A stretch of DNA of 64,000 nucleotides from Undaria pinnatifida (GCA_012845835.1 JABAKD010000025.1:31254314-31318313); one strand, 5' to 3'. Counted from the first letter of the stretch, positions 47,301 to 59,897 are shown. Made by a program: numbers and translations. The notes: a model not told the origin generated them from the letters alone.

Positions 47301-48263
47301 AAACTCAAACTTGTCCTGGAGTAAAATCATATTGTGCGCGGAGTGGATTACCTTCACTCCACAACAGATGGACGATGTGACGTAAAAACACAACATGGAG
47401 AGCTCCCCAAAACATCAGTTCACGAAGTATCCTCAGTGCCACACTGCTGTTCCTGGAAGTGACTAGACTACACCCGAAAAACTTATTATTTTTCGAAGCG
47501 GAAGAAAGTACGAACGCGATGCGGAACGCCACCTCGCCCCTAACGCGACACGCCGAACGCCCCACCGCGCTTCGGTCGTGATGAACGCGATATCTCCGTG
47601 GCAGACCAATAGACAAGAAACTCGGTCGTCGACGTGAGATTCGCCCCTATCACCTCTTGAAAAAACCCAGGCATAGTAAACGTCCCTATCACGTGGCCTC
47701 CTCATTCCAGCTGCAGATATAGTGGTGTAACGATACCAAGGGTACGGCACCTCGACATACCTTGTAGTGGAAAGAACAGACGTTAAAATGTTACTTGGTC
47801 GAAAAATATTAGACAAAAGTCTTTATGCAGGTAATGGTGAATATATATATACATATTGTATGTCACGGAAAATTGTGCTAATGTTGTATAAAAAACACAG
47901 CTGTGAGGGAGATGGCCTTGGCGAGGAGTCAGTTGGTCGTCGTCTGTTCGTCGTGATATATCTACCAACTATACCGCAATAGTTTTTTTTTTTATATAGT
48001 CTTCAACTCCAAAAAATCCCCAACCCCCCCTCCCTCCCTCGCCAACCCTGACCATCGTTTAGATCTAGGGTCAGGCGTACAAAAGCTTGTATATGTTTTT
48101 ACGACCTGCAACTGTTGGAACCCCCCTACATACAACCACCCCCTCAGGGGATCGGAGGGAGTAGGTGGAGAATGGTGAAAAAATTGACGGGATGTGCGCG
48201 AGAAGAGTTGTGACGCTGGACGGGGAATAGCCAATAAGTTAATAGTTTGCAAGGAGTTGCACA
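47301..48263. other. Intergenic, no gene recognised
   Basis: Nothing recognised. The stretch 48023-48170 has C-rich tracts and gtttagatctagggtcagg, possibly a very worn copy of the dispersed G-rich repeat. Confidence 0.35.
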
Positions 48264-49651
48264 GTGATGTACACTATAACCCAATCTATGTATTATGTGT
48301 ACTTTAATGACATGGTAGTAGCAGTTGCAGCAGAAAAGCATGGGGTCGCGATGGGGAAGGATGCGGTGTCCGGGTTGATGTTTTACGATGATTTCGTGGG
48401 GATATCAGAAACCTGCATAAACAGAGAGCGAAGGCTTCTAGGAAATGGAGGGTGACAGGGAACGTCAACAAGTGCGCGCAACGAATACATGGTGAATCCG
48501 GCACCTTTCAAATGGAATTGGGCAGATAATGGCCTACCGATCGTAGACCAGTATACTACGTACCTTGGCGTTGAGATCTCAAAGGGCTGCTCTTGGCATG
48601 CATACATAGAGAACGTAAGAGGAAAGGGTAAAACACGAGTAGGCACACCAGATAGGTGCAATCCTAACAGAATTGCACCTTGGCACTAGGATTAAACCAT
48701 ATGCATACTGATGACAATGATTGTACCAAACTAGAATATGTAGGAGAAGTATCAGAAGGGAACGTGAAGATCGTAAACAACTGGAAACAGTGCAGATGCA
48801 AAAGGCTAACAATATAGACTACGATGATGCTCACGTACGACGAGTAATATTACAGTACAAAAAAACATATTTAGGAATGTCTTTAAAACAACTAGAGACG
48901 TGAGAAAGTTGAAATGGCAATATAAAGTGAGGATTATGCCATAAAAGAGGTCGCCAGCTAAAGTTGATAGGGCTCTAATGGAAAATAACAAAAGGTGGCT
49001 TGTACTGGAATAAGAGGAGATAACGTAGTCGACAATAATATATGGAATGGGTCAGAAGAAGACCAAGAATATATAATGTCTGTAGAGAAGATTTGCGGGT
49101 ACAATATATAACTTGAGGAAAAAATAGAAGAAACGGAAATGATAGCGCTGAGGAATAAGGTGAACAAACAGAAACACCTTGAGATACACAGGCAGTTGAA
49201 ATGATATGTTGGAATGGAAACGTTTTTGCACGGCCCAATGGACTACGCGATAAAGCTGAAATTGAGAACTCATGAAGTGGACGTTGACCAACAATAATGA
49301 AGATACAGGTAGCCAGCAGTCGGGAGCAGGAGGACGTGGACGCATATGTAATACGTGCTGGTTTGGCTCTACAAAAAAGAATATGACTCAACATGGTACG
49401 GTCCTATAATAAACAAGAGGAGGAACGAGATGCGTTACGTACAGGAGATGAGGAAATTAGATAATTAATGTGACATGCATGACATGTGGAAAACAATAAA
49501 GTGGCGACAAAAAGATCGCTATCCTTAGAGGAGATAGATGGTTGCAACAGGCGGCGAAACTGGAGGGGGATGTGATATATATGCCGATACAGTTTTATGT
49601 ATAATATACTTAAATGAAGCTTAATGAGCGCCCCAACGTTGGAGGTGCCTC
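48264..49651 (+). mobile_element. Non-LTR retrotransposon reverse transcriptase, dead and 5'-truncated
   Basis: Plus-strand fragments in the order expected of a LINE reverse transcriptase and its C-terminal part: YYVYFNDMVVAVAAEKHGV, then VSGLMFYDDFVGISET (the catalytic xxDD box; Ala is usual before DD), FKWNWADNGLPIVDQY, then TYLGVEISKGCSW (about 48500-48600). After these come KQLETVQMQKAN (about 48775), VRKLKWQYKVRIMP (about 48900-48945), LRNKVNKQKHLEIH and FLHGPMDYA (about 49145-49250) and RPNVGG (49630-49651). Frameshifts and stops separate every block. The N-terminal half, including any endonuclease, is absent. The element is a non-coding remnant. Confidence 0.8.
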
Positions 49652-49734
49652 TCTACTAGGGTTAGGGACGATGCTCTGTCTCCAAAGGATGTGTGGTAAT
49701 TCGTCAAATTACTACGGCAAGCAACAAATAAGTA

Positions 49735-49990
49735 CGTCCCCCTCCCCCCTCGTTTTCACCCCCCCCTGCCCCCCGCCCGCACCTAAATGAGCACACACCC
49801 CCTTCCCTTATGAAGACCCCGCCCTCTCCTTACTGGTTATACGACTCACGGTAGTTCTAAGGGGAGTCGTCGACCTACACCCTTAACGAGGACACACAAT
49901 CAGCAAAATGCGCAGTAGGAGTATCACATACACATTTTTCGCAAAGATGAGTTTCGACGAAAAATAGTCAACTTCACAGCTCGAGTGATT
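49735..49990 (-). repeat. G-rich dispersed repeat, inverted partial copy
   Basis: C tracts are followed by gagtcgtcgacctacaccctt, aacgaggacacacaatc, gcaaagatgagtttcgac and cacagctcgagtg, which is the reverse complement of the family's 5' half. Confidence 0.7.
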
Positions 49991-51021
49991 TTTTATATTT
50001 ATGTATCTGAATATGTAAACATCCGCGAGGGCGCCCGGGGACCGGGAGAGCATTCAACCCAACAGCTGCTTCGATATCTACCCCCCTCCCCGCCGGTCTG
50101 ATGGAAACATTTTCCATACTTTTTTTCGTTTGCTGTTAATGTCCAAGATTTTAGTGTGGCATGAGTTTCTTGGAGGAATACCCAAACCAAGGCAACCAAC
50201 CTATCATAAAAATCTCACACCCGTCGCAATTGTGTACCAGGTATGTACCAGGTACGACAATGATTATACCTTATCGAAAGTGGCGACACTGTGATGTACA
50301 TAGGTACACCAAACGCAGGTAGCAGACGTGGTGATAATGGCATCTGGTGCCGTCAATGGAATTGGTCCTGAGGTAGTGTCGTGCTATCGAGGTTTTGTAG
50401 TACAGCAGTGTCGCAGAAAAAGGATCTAGCAGCAATGGGTGCCCCGTCAAAACAAGGAACCCAAGCCCCCCAGCGGTAAGGTTAACAATTAACACACGCT
50501 AAGCATCGGCTAGCAGTATTCGCCTGCTCTAGATGCGGAGGCGCTACTGCTGCTGCTGTGTGTAAAGTACCAAAATTTGCCCGTGCGAGCAAGGATTGTG
50601 CCGCAACTTACGGATGCACATTGTTTCATTTTTTTTTGGTGGTTCTTGAAAATATCCGCGGAAATTTCGCGGATTGACGTGGGTGTTGCTACGGGCTGCC
50701 GTGGACATCCACGGGTTTCCACGGGGAGTGCCACTTCTCATGACACTTCCATGGCGACTACAACGATTGTGGCCACGGTTGTGCCCATGACACGTGCAGC
50801 GGTTATGTCCGTGGCAGAAACCTTCGTGCTAACCATGAGAACCACTAACCTCCGCGGCAATTACCATCCGCGGCCATTGCTACGGCAAGGCGGTAGTCAC
50901 CACAGAAGTCTGTGGAAATTCGCGGCAGTTGTCCACGTCAGTTTCTTCGGACGTTCATCTGCAGGGAATTGCACGGCGACACGCGGCCGTACGCTAGGCC
51001 TGCAACGGCAATCCCCCGATA
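49991..51021. other. Intergenic, with a CCGTGG/CCACGG-rich block
   Basis: From about 50650 to 50960 short motifs such as ccacggg, gccgtgg, ccgcgg and tccgcgg recur on both strands and could form many small hairpins. A weaker version occurs at 54180-54430. No gene is supported here. Confidence 0.35.
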
Positions 51022-52072
51022 GTGATATATATACAAGATTCACTTGATAAAAGGATACATTTCCCTTCACAGCTGTCAGATTTTGTCCCCCTCAGAAACG
51101 GGTTCTATAGTTTCCGCGCACAGACTGATAAAAATCATCCTGTTGACCCTGATAGCTACACTGTAGTTGTAAGGGGAGTCGCTATATTATAAAAAATGAA
51201 AATACACTCCAGCTGTGAGATCGAAGATTTCGTCGAAACTCATCTTTGCAAGCTGTGTGTGATACTCCGATCGCGCGCATTACGAGTTGTGTGTCCTCAT
51301 TAAGGATATTGGTCGGCGACTCCCCTTACAACTACAGTGTAGCTATCAGGGTCAACAGGATGATTTTAGTCAGTCTGTGCGCGGAAACTATAAAACCCGT
51401 TTCTGAGGGGGACAAAATCTGACAGCTGTGAAGGGAAAGGGGGGCCTCGTTTTGATCAAAAGCGAGCGGGTTTGGAGGGGGGCGGGGGGGGGGGGGGGAA
51501 GGGGCAATTTGTGCATGTAAGCTATTAATCCTTCCGAGGGGATAAATCTGACGGTTTGGCACCAGTATATTATTGGGGGCGGGGGGGGGGGGGGGGGGGG
51601 GGGGTTGGGGCGGGGGGGCGGGGGGAAGGGGGGGGGGGGGGGGGGGCAGCTCAATATGTGCCTGGAAACTATACATCATTTCGAGGGGATAAATGTGACA
51701 TTTTTGGAAATAATACATCAGTTTATCATGTATATCCTGGGGTAGGTCGTACAATCAATGAGTAAAGAGATGGTGGAGTGTTCGAGGAGGTGGGGTTGGG
51801 ATGGGTTGGGGGGGGAGGGTGGAGGGTGGGGGCGGGGGGGGGCGGGGCGGGGGGGAAGGGCTTTAGGTGAGGGGTTTGTTAAACGTGTGGTGCTAGGTCT
51901 AGGCGAAGGTGCGGGTGATGGGGAAGAAGGGGGCGTTCGAGGCGGAGGGGGGGGGGGGGGAGGGAACACAGCGGCATGGATGGCTCTCGAAAGATAATGA
52001 GGTGATATCCTGTGCGTGAAGTGTTTATTAATGTGGCGGATTTCGATATTTGGTGGGGCGTTTGAGTAAGGG
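51022..52072. repeat. Poly-G foldback repeat unit 1
   Basis: Begins gatatatatacaagattc. The first 160 bases carry the family's blocks inverted (cagctgtcagattttgtccc, tagctacactgtagttgtaa). From about 51205 the same blocks follow in forward order, making a foldback. Then come long G tracts (about 51480-51498, 51580-51605, 51630-51650), gtgctaggtctaggcg and an intervening gtacaatcaatgagtaaaga. The whole unit is repeated next to it. Confidence 0.8.
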
Positions 52073-53310
52073 AGATATATATACAAGATTCGCTTGATAA
52101 AAGTATACATTTCCCTTCACAGCTGTCGGATTTTGTCCCCCTCAGAAACGGGTATAATAGTTTCCGCGCACAGACTGACTAAAATCATCCTGTTGACCCT
52201 GATAGCTACACTGTAGTTGTAAGGGGAGTCGCTATATTATAATAAATGAAAACACACTCCAGCTGTGAGATCGAAGATTTCGTCGAAACTCATCTTTGCA
52301 AGCTGTGTGTGATACTCCGATCGCGCGCATTACGAGTTGTGTGTCCTCATTAAGAATATAGGTCGGCGACTCCCCTTACAACTACAGTGTAGCTATCAGG
52401 GTCAACAGGATGGTTTTAGTCAGTGTGTGCGCGGAAACTATAAAACCCGTTTATGAGGGGGACAAAATCTGACAGCTGTGAAGGGAAATGTATCATTTTA
52501 TCAAGTGAATCTTGCAAGTCGAATAACCGGTGAGGGGGGTGGGGCGGAGGTTTGAAGGACGTGGGGGCCTGGTTTTGATCAAAAGCGAGCGGGTTTGGAG
52601 GGGGGGGGGGGGGGGGGAAGGGGCAATTTGTGCATGTAAGCTATAAATCCTTTCGAGGGGATAAATCTGACGGTTTTTTTATTGGGGGGGGGGGGAAAGG
52701 GGGCAATTTCTGCATGTAAGCTATAAATCCTTTCGAGAGGATAAATCTGACGGTTTTGGCACCAGTATATTATTGGGGGCGGGGAGGGGGGTTGGGACTC
52801 GGGGTGGGAGGGGGCGTGTGGGGCAGCTCAATATGTGCCTGGAAACTATACATTATTTTGAGGGGATGAATGTGACGGTTTTGGAAATAATACATCAGTT
52901 TATCATGTATATCCTGGGTTAAGTCGTACAATCAGTGAGTAAAGAGAGGGTCGAGTGTTGGAGGGGGTGGGGTTGGGATGGGTTGGGGGGGAGGAGGTGG
53001 GGCGGGGGGCGGGTGGGGGGCGGGGGGGAAGGAAGCGCTCTAGGTGAGGGGTTTGTTATACGTGTGGTGCTAGCTCTAGGCGATGGTGCGGGTGATGGGG
53101 AAGAAGGGGCGTTCGAGGCGGGGGGGGGGGGGGGAAACACAGCGGCATGGATGGCTCTCGAAAGATAATGAGGTGATATCCTGTGCGTGAAGTGTGTATT
53201 AATGTGGCGGATTTCGATATTTGGTGCGGCGTTTGAGTAAGGGAGAGCAAGAGGGGGGGGGGGGGGGGGGGGGAGGTTTTTCAGGAGGTTTAGGTCACAA
53301 TTAATATTCA
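52073..53310. repeat. Poly-G foldback repeat unit 2
   Basis: Starts gatatatatacaagattcg, 1051 bases after unit 1, and follows it closely, including the inverted head, forward blocks, G tracts and tggctctcgaaagataatga. It is longer because the segment around gcaatttgtgcatgtaagct is locally repeated (about 52620 and 52700). It ends in a G tract at about 53250-53270. Confidence 0.8.
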
Positions 53311-53339
53311 AATACACTTCGGCTGTGAGACCAAAGATA

Positions 53340-53400
53340 TGTAGCAGCTTGTTATACGCGTGGTGCTAGGTCTAGGCGATCGTGCAGGTGGTCGGAAAAA
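53340..53400 (+). repeat. Fragment of the G-rich dispersed repeat
   Basis: Carries acgcgtggtgctaggtctag followed by gcgatcgtgcaggtgg, almost the same as the fragment at 32475-32510. Confidence 0.65.
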
Positions 53401-53470
53401 AGGGATATATATGTATATTGTTCCGTTGACATTTAAATGATGTCATTGAGGGGCGCTTCGACCGATTCTA

Positions 53471-53945
53471 TAGTATGGTATCTAGGTTTGTATCTAGCAC
53501 GGTATCTAGTATGGTATCTAGCATGGTATCTAGTATAGTATCTAGCACGGTGTCTAGTATGGTATCTAGTATGGTATCTAGTATGGTATCTAGTATGGTA
53601 TCTAGTATGGTATCTAGCATGGTATCTATCATGGTATCTAGTATGGTATCTAGTATGGTATCTAGCATGGTATCTAGTATGGTATCTAGTATGGTATCTA
53701 GTGTGGTGTCTAGTATGGTATCTAGTGTGGTATCCAGTATGGTATCTATCATGGTATCTATCATGGCATCTAGTATGGTATCTAGTATAGCATCTAGCAT
53801 GGTATCTAGTAGGGTATCTAGTATGGTACCAAGTATGGCATCTAGTATGTCATCTAGTATGGCATCCAGTATGGTATCTAGTATGGTATCTAGTACGGTA
53901 TCTAGTATGGTATCTAGTATGGAATCTACTATGGAATCTAGCATA
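53471..53945. repeat. 12-bp minisatellite, about 39 units
   Basis: Tandem array with consensus tatggtatctag and single-base variants (gtatggcatctag, gtagggtatctag). Because 12 is a multiple of three, both strands stay open: MVSS on the plus strand and DTIL on the minus strand. These proteins are artefacts unless expression is shown. Confidence 0.95.
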
Positions 53946-56944
53946 GGTTCGGCTTGGGGTTAGGGTTCGCTCCATGGTTTTGAATGCAATAATAATTGTA
54001 AGACCCCGGTGTCCGTGGGTGTGGATGTGCATCTTGCGTGGGTATTTCCGTAGACCAATTCGTTCCCGCGGACGTTTCCGTAAACGTGATGTTGGGTGTT
54101 TCAGCTGGCGCGTCCGCGGGTGTCCTCGTGCGAGTGGCAGTGGTAGCTTCCATGCACGTTTTTGTAATTGATCTCGGTTTTGCCGTGGATGCCGCCGTTG
54201 AGGTTGCCGTTGAGATTGCCGTTGAGATTGCCGTGGACCGTGTGGTGAAGATTAGCCAGGAAAATGGCATGGCTAGTGCCACGGGCCTCAAGGACGTTCT
54301 GATGGTCGCCGCGGCACGCTGTTATTGTCTGGGGAATGTCGGTGGAAGCCTGTTGATAGTCTGGGGTAGCCCGTGGAGTGTCTGCGGTTGTCATTGGAAC
54401 GTCGTAACCGCGGCGGTGGAATGCCGTGGAGGCCCGCGTACACTGCCTGGGTGTTCCCCCAATAACGGAAATACTGTACACTCATCTGTGCAGCTTGGCC
54501 ACAAGGCAAGGCAAAAAAAATACCGTCGTGGTACCACGTGGTACACCGCTACAGGTACCGCAGGTACGAGTTTGATACAGGATAACAGGTACCACATACG
54601 ATACGCATGGTGTCAAGTATTTATGACATGTGCAGTTCATTGCAAACAGTTTTCCGCGAGCCGCGCGATAAACTCTGGCGAAGCCACGGCTTTTCGGGGC
54701 TTCCTTCTCCACCTAGGAGCGTGCGCATAGCTTCTTTTGATACAACTCACTACGTACGGGTGAAGCTGCCGTCACTATATGAAGCTATGGGGTATCTATG
54801 ATCGGGTCAGAGTAGTACGATGGCCCAATGGAAAGGCTTGTATCTAGCAGGGTGATGTCTACCGTCCCCTGTGTGTTCGGTCTTATGCACGACTTTGTTT
54901 TTCGTTTTAGCACTCCTGGCATATCTAGAAGGGAAGGGGGGCGACGGCTCTCTGACGTCCCATGTTGGGTAAATAGACTATAGGATATATGTTAGTTATA
55001 TAGACTATAGGATATAGCAAAATTTGGTTTGGGATTCAGTATATGTATGTGCGTTCGGTTTGTGTAGGATTCAGTATAGCATTTTGGGGAGCGGACGGTG
55101 TCAGGTACCCCCACCCCTTGTCGGAGGCTTGAAGTTGAGAACATCGATGTGAGGTGTCGGGAAAAAAATGGGGCGCCCTCGATATGTATATCGATAAACA
55201 TATGTTCTACATTTTAAGTAATTACTTGTGTCTACACAAACATCCCATCTCATTCATTCCTATTTATCTACCTGACTTTCAAGCTTTCAGTCGATCTTTT
55301 CATATTTACTATGTAGTCTTATATACAAAAACATCGTCTACCTAAAACTGTCTATTTTTATTTCTATCTAGTCTAAGTCTACTCATCATCCACTTTTTCT
55401 ACTTTTCCTCGAAAATGAGTTGTACCACGTGCACCTATGCACGTGCCACAAAATGCATCGATCAACAGAGAGAGGTACAGCAATACAAATGTAGGGTGTC
55501 CTTTCGAAAATACCATACGTGGTCTGCAACTCATGAATACAAAGTTTTTTACAAGAACTAGCGAGCTGTTGTGACTACATAATTAGGGTGTCTGACTACT
55601 GCATGTACTCACAAGGTACTGTCGTGACATCATTAACTCAATTTCGGTATCAGTTCCGACCAGTATTTACCTCCAATCGCCAAGAGTCGACAATTCAACA
55701 TACGTTGCTATCGGCCAATCTTTTCTTCGATCATAAGCATTCATCCCTCTTCCAGCACATCTGGCGTTTCCTTCGCCTTGAATCCATGAATCTCACTCAA
55801 TATTCGAACCGCAACCAAATACGTCTGCTAGTATGACATTTTTTCTCTCTTCCTTTCCGTGCTTCCTCTTCTTGTCTTGTCCTTTCTTGCTTTTCTTATC
55901 TTTCTATTTCTTTCCTTCCCTTTTTCGTTTTTTTTTCGTTTTATGCTCTTTTATCTCCTTTTCCTTTATCTTCTTTTCTTTCTTTGTTTCTTTTTTCCAA
56001 TTGACTTGCATCTGTCGTGCGTATGCGTATTAAATGATACTACGTGCAATATTGTCTACACGTGGTGGTAGTTCTTGGGTGGCAAACATTATACTCGGTT
56101 TTTCCAGGAGCGAGTAATGCGACGTATGCACCGGTATGGACCTGGCACATCGTAGACTGACTCCCGATTTCACTTTCATATGTTTCTGGTGGAGGCATGA
56201 TTTGCGTCAGCTGTGATATATGCGTGTACCACCTTGGGTTGTGTGTGTTTTTCCCTGGGGTATTCCTGGAGCCTATCCTGTGACCACGGACTTGATTACG
56301 CGAGTTAATGTGAGGACAACAACAACAGTAGTACTTACGATATCTTCCTGATATTTAATATGAAATTTCTTATTTTAGGTGGTGAAGCTTTGTATAGTTC
56401 TGATTTTAACCAACTACCGTCCTACACATTGGGATTTTCCAAAGTGAATCGAGCTGCCCATCTTTCACGTAGCGCCCATAAACGGTCATCACGATACTGA
56501 CTGTGTATGATCTATGCAAATTTGTCAATTTCCATGCGAACTCTTTACAAGAAGAGATTATATTTATATATACGTGGGAGTATGTGGCGACGACGACTGA
56601 AGATGAAACGTGATTCTGACAAAATGATGTTTGAAAGGTTAATTAACTCCTCGAAAATACCGAGGCACAAAGATGCAAAAGAAAGGATGGGCGATCGGCT
56701 GCAATCATGAGCAGATCATGATGAGGGGTTGTCCGGTTGTTTCATCCTGACCGGTTTTGTAACCGATTAAACGATCACACAACCACACCCTCTTTCGAGG
56801 AATACGTATCGACCACAAACGAATAGATCGAACCACAGACGGCGGAAAGGATAAGAGAGATAGGGTGGTGGGTGTGCAACCATCTTCTTTGTTGATTGAG
56901 CGTCCACAAATAAGTTCGGACGGATCACCGACGATAAAAATTTA
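53946..56944. other. Intergenic, no gene recognised
   Basis: Contains a short tandem repeat gttgagattgccgttgagat at about 54195-54235, a duplicated tatagactataggatata near 54968-55016, and a polypyrimidine tract at 55838-55998. The plus frame at 54038-54730 is long (230 codons) but is built from valine-rich repeated codons and has no recognisable domain, so I do not call a gene. Confidence 0.4.
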
Positions 56945-57100
56945 CACCCCCACCCCCCCCCGCCCCGCCCCCCTCTGGTCTCACTCTCACCCGGCCGCAG
57001 TCTACACTCACTCGAGAAACACACCTGCAGCAACCTACAACAAAATCTGTACCACAAGCGCTTCTCGGTGAGTCTTTGATGGAACATATGCTTGTTTAAA
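56945..57100 (+). repeat. Two-copy dispersed repeat, partner of 37222-37385
   Basis: C tract, then ctctggtctcactctcaccc, ctacaacaaaatctg and tcggtgagtctttgatgga. The same order with moderate divergence occurs at 37222-37385. The extent is approximate. Confidence 0.45.
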
Positions 57101-57439
57101 CGGTAATCGCACGGCGCACACGTCCAATCCCCGCGGCCAGTCCACAGAGTCGTCACCTCTCTACTCGTCTGATGATAGAGAAATCCCTTTTCTCTTAACG
57201 GTTTGACTACACATACTACACCGCGTAATGTTTGTACCTATAAGTGCGTTTGCCTATGACCCTCTATGGTATGATATGGCTAGGGTTCGTTTTCGGAGGG
57301 TGCCGTATCGCTGATTCGGCATGGCAACGATACGGTACAGTTCACTAGCGATACGGCATAGCAACGATATACCAGACCACTGCAAGTACTCCGTGGTAGG
57401 ACGTTTTGTTGAAAGCGTGCAAGTGTGTAGTAGGGGAGT

Positions 57440-57890
57440 ATCTTCATGTTTTAGACTAAGATTTATCCCCTTGAAGGATTTATAGTTTGCACGAACAAAT
57501 TGAGGTGCCCCACCCGTCCCCCCCAACCCCCGCTCGCTTTTGATCAAAACCAGGCCCCCACGTCCTTAAAAACTCCGCCCTCCCCTCACCGGTTGTTCGA
57601 CTTACAACAACCACTTGATAAGCTGATGCACGTCCTTCCGCAGCTGTCAGATTTTGTCCCCCTCAGACACGGGCTTTATAATTTCCGCGCACAGACTGAC
57701 TAACATCACCCTGTTGACCATTATAGTTACACTGTAGCTGCAAGGGGAGCCGCCGACCTATATCCTTAACAAGGACACACAACTCGCAATACAAGCGATC
57801 GGAGTATCACACAGAGCTTGCAAAGATGAGTTTCGACAAAATATTCGATCTCACAGCTAGCTGGAGTGTATTTCCGTTTCTTATAATATG
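57440..57890 (-). repeat. G-rich dispersed repeat, inverted copy
   Basis: C tract at about 57508-57530, then gcttttgatcaaaaccaggc, gcagctgtcagattttgtcc, tagttacactgtagctgcaa, gcaaagatgagtttcgac and cacagctagctggagtgtat, the family in reverse order. It points toward the forward copy at 58.6 kb. Confidence 0.78.
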
Positions 57891-58534
57891 ATGGCTCAAG
57901 TCCCGTAACTTTGGTTTCTTGGTGCATATCATGGCGGGGTGGGGGATTTAGTACTTTTTGCTATTTTCCTAAAGGGAACCGCGATACGTGTCCATCCCTC
58001 CGCATCCTGCACGAGTTAGCCAACCATGCACCAGTTGCTGTACGTTCCACGCATTTCCCGTCGTGTCGGTCCTGGCACACACCTGGGGTGGCAATCACAT
58101 ATCAAAACAAGTCCCGGTAGGTTTGCACCCGTCGGCGACGATCCTGCATGGTCTATGAGCACGACGGTATTCAACACCAGGAAATCTATCGATGTAACTG
58201 GAGAGTAGCAACACCACCAAAAATCACGACGAGTCGAGTAGAGTGTTTTACTACGTGACGTGTCTGATACAAGGTACTCGTCTATACTGTGTTATCTAAC
58301 AACAGACACCTACATAAACATTTTTCCTCCTTCGGCATAAAGTACCTGCCACTTACTAAGCGTACGGGTGAAATACTAGACAATTGCAAAAGAGATAATC
58401 TATATGACGCGCGTCAAACCTGCCCTATATGATACCAGGTAATATATTACGCCAGCTACGTTACCTGGTTGTTTGTCAAATGTTTTGACACACCGCCATG
58501 ATGCATACCCGGCATTATTACAACAATAAAATAC
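57891..58534. other. Intergenic, no gene recognised
   Basis: No gene or shared repeat seen between the inverted copy at 57.4 kb and the forward copies at 58.5 kb. Confidence 0.35.
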
Positions 58535-59000
58535 GCTTCAGCTGTGAGATCGAATATTTTCTCGAAACTCATCTTTGCAAGCTGTGTGTGATTATTATGA
58601 AAATGAAAATACACTCCAGCTAGCTGCTATGAGATCGAAGATTTTGTCGAAACTCATCTTTGCAAGCTGTGTGTGATACTCCGATCGCGCGTATTTCGAG
58701 TTGTGTGTCCTCATTAAGAATATAGGTCGGCGACTCCCCTTACAACTACAGTGTAGCTATCAGAGTCAACAGGGTGATTTTAGTCAGTCTGTGCACGGAA
58801 ACTATAAAACCTGTTTCTGAGGGGGACAAAATCTGACAGCTGTGGAGGGTAATGTATCTGTTTATCAAGTGACTCCTGTAAGTCGAATAATCGGTGAGGG
58901 GAGGGCGGAGTTTTGATGGACGTGGGGGCCTGGTTTTGATCAAAAGCGAGCGGGGTTGGAGGGGGGGGGGACGCGGAGGGGGCGGGGGGGGGGTACCGGG
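58535..59000 (+). repeat. G-rich dispersed repeat, forward copy with duplicated 5' end
   Basis: The 5' block appears twice: aaatacgcttcagctgtgag at about 58540 and aaatacactccagctagctg at about 58609, each followed by gaaactcatctttgcaagct. Then ctacagtgtagctatcagag, ctgacagctgtggagg and a G tract ending near 58995. Confidence 0.78.
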
Positions 59001-59337
59001 CATATACACCATCAGACTACCCTACCTTGCCTGTGTTCACCATCTCCATACTTATAAGTAACATCCAGCATTCTCTGCGCTGGTAGTGTCTGATTTGAAT
59101 GGGTTAGTGTACGAAAACCGCGAGTTCTTGAACAATGTTGTGTCGACGACGACTTTTCCCCGCTACCGTAAGAGTATCTAGTGATAGTCATGACTGGGTG
59201 TCGTAGCAGCGTCGTGTTGAACGTAGCGTTCGTTTCGGGCAGTACGAAGGGCAGAGGCTGTCGTCCTACGGATTATTCTGTTATTACACGTATATTGCAG
59301 TGTTTTGCTGTTGCTGTTGCTCTACAGCAGCGCATCA

Positions 59338-59594
59338 AGGCCATCCAACAGAAGCGGCACAATGTCTCTGAGCTCGCCTTACATGAGGAACTCAATACCT
59401 CACCCCATACTACATGACTTCGAAGGCATTGGTTCGCGCAACCCGACCAAGCTCATACGTCTTGCTCCGAAAGTAATATGTAATCTGAAAATTTGTTTGA
59501 TCAATGACCAACCCGTAGAAGCTCCTCACTTGAGGAGCCCAAACGGCTAGGGACGTTTTGGCGTAAAACGTGCAACCCCTACCGTAAGATGAGT
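59338..59594. mobile_element. MITE-like element, copy M5
   Basis: Left part ggccatccaacagaagcgg, interior gagctcgccttacatgagga, ctacatgacttcgaaggcat, gcaacccgaccaagctcat and gaagctcctcacttgaggag, right terminus tgcaacccctaccgtaagat. It is in the opposite orientation to M1 and M2. It lies about 730 bases upstream of gene D. Confidence 0.72.
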
Positions 59595-59897
59595 CTTTTC
59601 AATAATCGTCAAAGCCGTATAACCTCTGACCACCAGACAGGTTTCAAGATTTGACGATGTGATATTCGTAGTGCTTGATCTGGTTGGATTATCAGTTTGT
59701 TCAATATATTTGTGCCGGGGTAAGGTATAACGTTTCTGCACTGCGCTCAAGTAGTGAGCGTGCTCGCCAACCTGTTCTATAGCGCAAGATGCGTCGAGCG
59801 TGCCGAAAGGTACCTGCGAAACAACCGAAACAACAGAGATACATGCTACGTTCGGGGGGTTGTGTTGGTTTGGTCCCTTTTGTTTTAGTGACTCGGT

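Noticed and set aside
53468-53963. Two long opposite open frames (DTIL and MVSS repeats)
   Set aside because: They follow directly from a 12-bp tandem repeat without stop codons and show no domain or start context.
54038-54730. A 230-codon open frame on the plus strand
   Set aside because: Valine-rich, built partly on a short gttgagattgcc-type tandem repeat, no domain, and an overlapping long frame on the other strand.
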